In this document: positions 5,443 through 7,320 of the stretch, one piece after another | How the letters are laid out: the number at the start of each line of letters is the position of its first letter | How positions within the stretch are numbered: position 1 is the stretch's first letter | Source: Prevotella sp. UBA1104 | GTDB lineage: Bacteria > Bacteroidota > Bacteroidia > Bacteroidales > Bacteroidaceae | Length of the DNA stretch: 7,320 nucleotides | Reading direction: 5' to 3' | Assembly: GCA_002314055.1 (NCBI GenBank) | Contig: DCBP01000095.1 | Span: 12,956 to 20,275 of the forward strand | Notes under the pieces: generated by a model | What the model was told of the DNA's origin: nothing | Databases searched by the model: none | The model's input: the letters and a program-made list of their open reading frames with translations, nothing else | Translations under genes and position numbers: made by a program

Positions 5443-7118
5443 TATTTTCCTTTTTTCGGCACGAGGAGTTTCCTGTATTCTGCCGGATTGTTGAGCAGTC
5501 GGCACGCCTCTATCATCTGTTTGTCGGTGTTTAGGTTGTTTTCTATGGCTCCAGCCTGCCAATAGTAGGCAGCAACGATGTCTGCCTGTATTATTTGCTT
5601 TATGAGCGACTTGTTGCGGTCGAGGTCTGTGGCGAGGTTGTGTTTCAGTTTTTTCTCCAATGCCTCAAATTCGGGTTTTGCATCATCGTAGTAGCCCTCG
5701 AACTGTGCAATTTTCTTCAGACGGTCAAGTTCCTTGCCGCTTTCGGCATCGTATTTGAAACCACTCTTTACGACGCGCTGCTTGAAGTCTTCGTATTCCT
5801 CGTCGGAGAGTTCAAATTGCCCAGCCGGAGCTATTGTGGGGTGCTTGGATATATATTCTATCTCGTAGTTGAGCATCACTTCTGTGGAGTCGAGTCCGCT
5901 CATGCTGAGATAGTAGGCGATGTTCGGCAGCGAGTCTGGCTTCACCTCGATGTCTGGCTTTATTCCACCGCCGTCGCGCACTTCCCGTCCGTTGCGTGTA
6001 TAGAATACTTTTGTCAGGCTGTCGGGGATGTGCTCGGTGTATCCGCCATGGGCATGCCTGTAGTTGATTGCCTGAATACAGCGGTTGCTCGGTATGTAAT
6101 ATTTACCGGTTGTCAGTTTCATTTGTCCGTTGTATGGCAAGTCTACCGGTGCCTGTACGAGACCCTTGCCGTATGTCCGGGTACCAAGTACCACGGCGCG
6201 GTCGAGGTCTTGAAGACTTCCTGATGTTATTTCGCTTGCTGATGCCGTCTCGCCGTTCACCATTACAACTATCGGCATTACCGTGTCTATCGGTTCCACT
6301 GTGGTCTGGTAGTCCTTGTTCATGCGTTTCATCTTCCCTCGTGTCTTCACTATGGTGATTCCTTTCGGCACGAACATATTTACAATGTTTACAGCTTCAC
6401 TTACCGAACCGCCGCCATTGCCGCGCAGGTCAAACACGAGAGCTTTCATGCCCTGATGTTTCAGGTCGATAAAGGCTCGGCGCACGTCTTTGGCACAGTC
6501 TTCTGTGAAGCTATTGAGGTTGATGTATCCGATGCTGTCGGGGCGCATGCCGTAATACGGAAGGAAGGGTAGGGTGATAGCTCGGCGCGTGATGCGCATC
6601 TTCATTGTCTTGCCCGTAGACGGACGTTTTATCTTGAGGATGAACGTCGTTCCTGGGTCGCCACGTAGATGCGAACTGACAAAGGAGGTGTTTTTGTCGG
6701 TCATCGTTGTGTCGTCGATGCTGAGTATGATGTCGCCCTTTTTTAGTCCTGCCTCTGCCGCCGGACTACCCTCATACGGCTCGTCGATAACGACCCTGCC
6801 GAGCTGCATGTTCTGACGAATGATGGCTCCTATGCCCACGTATTTTCCAGTGAGCATATTCTTCAACTTGTTAACCTCATTCTCTGGATAATACACGGTA
6901 TATGGATCGAGAGAATTGAGCATTCCCTTTATTCCGGTGCCTACTACCTCGTCGGCATCGAGCGTATCCACGTATATCATGTCGAGATAGCGGTATATGT
7001 TGTTGAATATCTCGATATTTTTCGCCACTTTGAAGTTGTGGTCTTTATCATCTTGTGCCTTTACAATACCTGCTGCAAGAGCAAGTATTAGCATGACAAC
7101 TGGTATTATTTTCTTCAT
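5442..7118 (-). CDS. S41-family C-terminal processing protease with PDZ domain
   Basis: This 558-aa periplasmic protein has a signal peptide MKKIIPVVMLILALAAGIVKA, likely cleaved before QDD (residue 22). Residues about 30-90 are the helical N-terminal region with the GIKGMLNSLDPYTVYY family block (62-77). The PDZ domain lies at about 90-165 (YVGIGAII carboxylate-binding loop; GSPAAEAGLKKGDIILSIDD). The catalytic core is about 182-395: DLRGNGGG (230-237), NGETASASEI (288-297) with nucleophile Ser293, and TYGKGLVQ (315-322) with Lys318 and Gln322. The Ser-Lys-Gln spacing of +25/+29 equals that of Bacillus CtpB, so the enzyme looks active. The closing motif is GGGIKPDIEVKPD (383-395). A charged helical C-terminal part of about 160 residues follows, ending PKKGK, which is usual for Bacteroidota members. 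It cleaves C-terminal regions of envelope proteins; the substrate here is unknown. The start is supported by the signal peptide and by a -7 element about 40 bases upstream. It is the first gene of an operon with the AraC-type gene. Confidence 0.93.
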   Translation of the reverse strand: MKKIIPVVMLILALAAGIVKAQDDKDHNFKVAKNIEIFNNIYRYLDMIYVDTLDADEVVGTGIKGMLNSLDPYTVYYPENEVNKLKNMLTGKYVGIGAIIRQNMQLGRVVIDEPYEGSPAAEAGLKKGDIILSIDDTTMTDKNTSFVSSHLRGDPGTTFILKIKRPSTGKTMKMRITRRAITLPFLPYYGMRPDSIGYINLNSFTEDCAKDVRRAFIDLKHQGMKALVFDLRGNGGGSVSEAVNIVNMFVPKGITIVKTRGKMKRMNKDYQTTVEPIDTVMPIVVMVNGETASASEITSGSLQDLDRAVVLGTRTYGKGLVQAPVDLPYNGQMKLTTGKYYIPSNRCIQAINYRHAHGGYTEHIPDSLTKVFYTRNGREVRDGGGIKPDIEVKPDSLPNIAYYLSMSGLDSTEVMLNYEIEYISKHPTIAPAGQFELSDEEYEDFKQRVVKSGFKYDAESGKELDRLKKIAQFEGYYDDAKPEFEALEKKLKHNLATDLDRNKSLIKQIIQADIVAAYYWQAGAIENNLNTDKQMIEACRLLNNPAEYRKLLVPKKGK

Positions 7119-7157
7119 TTTTCTTGTTGTTTTCTATATCCGTTAATAATATAACTG

Positions 7158-7165
7158 CAAATCTA
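7158..7165 (-). promoter_or_regulatory. Bacteroidota -7 element for the protease/regulator operon
   Basis: On the minus strand TAGATTTG matches TAnnTTTG. Transcription would start near 7151, giving a leader of about 32 nt to the ATG at 7118. The region 20 bases further upstream (GAGGGC) has no TTTG, so only the -7 part is supported. The rest of 7166-7273 holds no recognisable gene. Confidence 0.5.
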
Positions 7166-7261
7166 CAAAAAAATCCCGTACTTGCCCTCATCCCGCTGTG
7201 CTTTTTTATATTCATTATATTATTTGAGGAAGCGTAAGGGATGGATAAAGAATTAAAACTT

Positions 7262-7297
7262 AGGAAATAAAAAAAAGAGTTACCGAAGTAACTCTTT
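7262..7297 (-). terminator. Intrinsic terminator with UUCG tetraloop for an upstream minus-strand gene
   Basis: On the minus strand AAAGAGTTAC (7297-7288) and GTAACTCTTT (7283-7274) form a perfect 10-bp stem around the loop TTCG, giving the ultra-stable C(UUCG)G tetraloop. A T-rich tail (complement of the A run at 7266-7276) follows directly. It ends transcription of a gene entering from the right edge and separates it from the protease operon. Confidence 0.88.
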
Positions 7298-7298
7298 C

Positions 7299-7320
7299 TG
7301 CGCTTCAAGATGGGCTTGAA
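7299..7320 (-). other. Possible 3' end of a tRNA (or other gene) entering from the right edge
   Basis: On the minus strand the first 22 bases read TTCAAGC, CCATC, TTGAAGC, GCA. This fits a T-loop (TTCAAGC, matching TTCRANY), the 3' T-stem strand with C61, a 7-base acceptor strand and a discriminator base. A strong terminator begins 2 bases later. The 5' halves lie outside the window, so pairing cannot be checked. TTCAAG/CTTGAA is also a plain 6-bp dyad, and an open frame (QAHLEAQKELLR then TAA at 7282-7280) is an alternative. The call is weak. Confidence 0.22.

Noticed and set aside
5443..5562. In-frame 40-residue N-terminal extension of the AraC-type protein
   Set aside because: It lies wholly inside the 3' end of the protease gene, is very polar before TM1, and the ATG at 5442-5440 has AAGGA upstream and the coupled TAATG arrangement.
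5595..6224. 209-residue plus-strand open frame
   Set aside because: It is antisense to the S41 protease, whose domains and catalytic residues are clear; the frame has no family features or promoter.
7048..7308. 86-residue minus-strand open frame
   Set aside because: It runs through the UUCG terminator and into the protease signal-peptide region, begins with TTG, and is low-complexity and Cys/Asn/Lys-rich.

Overview
The window reads as chromosomal DNA of a Bacteroidota member, most likely a Prevotella-like Bacteroidales. The evidence is three start regions with the phylum's TAnnTTTG -7 element, mostly SD-poor starts, a lipoprotein with a C-X-K-D-E surface-export signal, a PCMD-domain lipoprotein, a PG_1098-type THUMP-like methyltransferase, and the C-terminal tail of an Rpn/PD-(D/E)XK 'transposase' protein. 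No CRISPR array, intact insertion sequence or phage module is visible.

Left part, plus strand (1-3620). A truncated Rpn-family tail ends at 146. A 184-base intergenic stretch follows, holding an interrupted inverted repeat and a good promoter. A two-gene operon comes next: a PCMD-domain surface lipoprotein (331-1524) and an outer-membrane beta-barrel protein (1543-2319), 18 bases apart. A second promoter overlapping the barrel stop codon probably drives a SAM-dependent methyltransferase with a THUMP-like C-terminus (2360-3565). A 38-base near-perfect palindrome then separates it from the convergent genes.

Right part, minus strand, read right to left (7320-3632). A UUCG-capped intrinsic terminator closes an unseen upstream gene, perhaps a tRNA. 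An S41 C-terminal processing protease (7118-5442) with signal peptide, PDZ domain and intact Ser/Lys/Gln catalytic residues is followed by a seven-TM AraC-type regulator (5442-4300), whose ATG overlaps the protease stop as TAATG. After a 242-base gap containing several inverted repeats and a strongly purine-rich leader comes an Hsp20 small heat-shock protein (4057-3632), preceded by an unusually strong GGAGG ribosome-binding site.

The most interesting unit is the translationally coupled periplasmic protease and membrane-embedded AraC regulator, with the chaperone gene next on the same strand. This suggests, but does not prove, an envelope-stress circuit in which the protease affects the sensor and the sensor controls nearby dyad sites. 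The lipoprotein/barrel pair is a second plausible functional unit at the cell surface.
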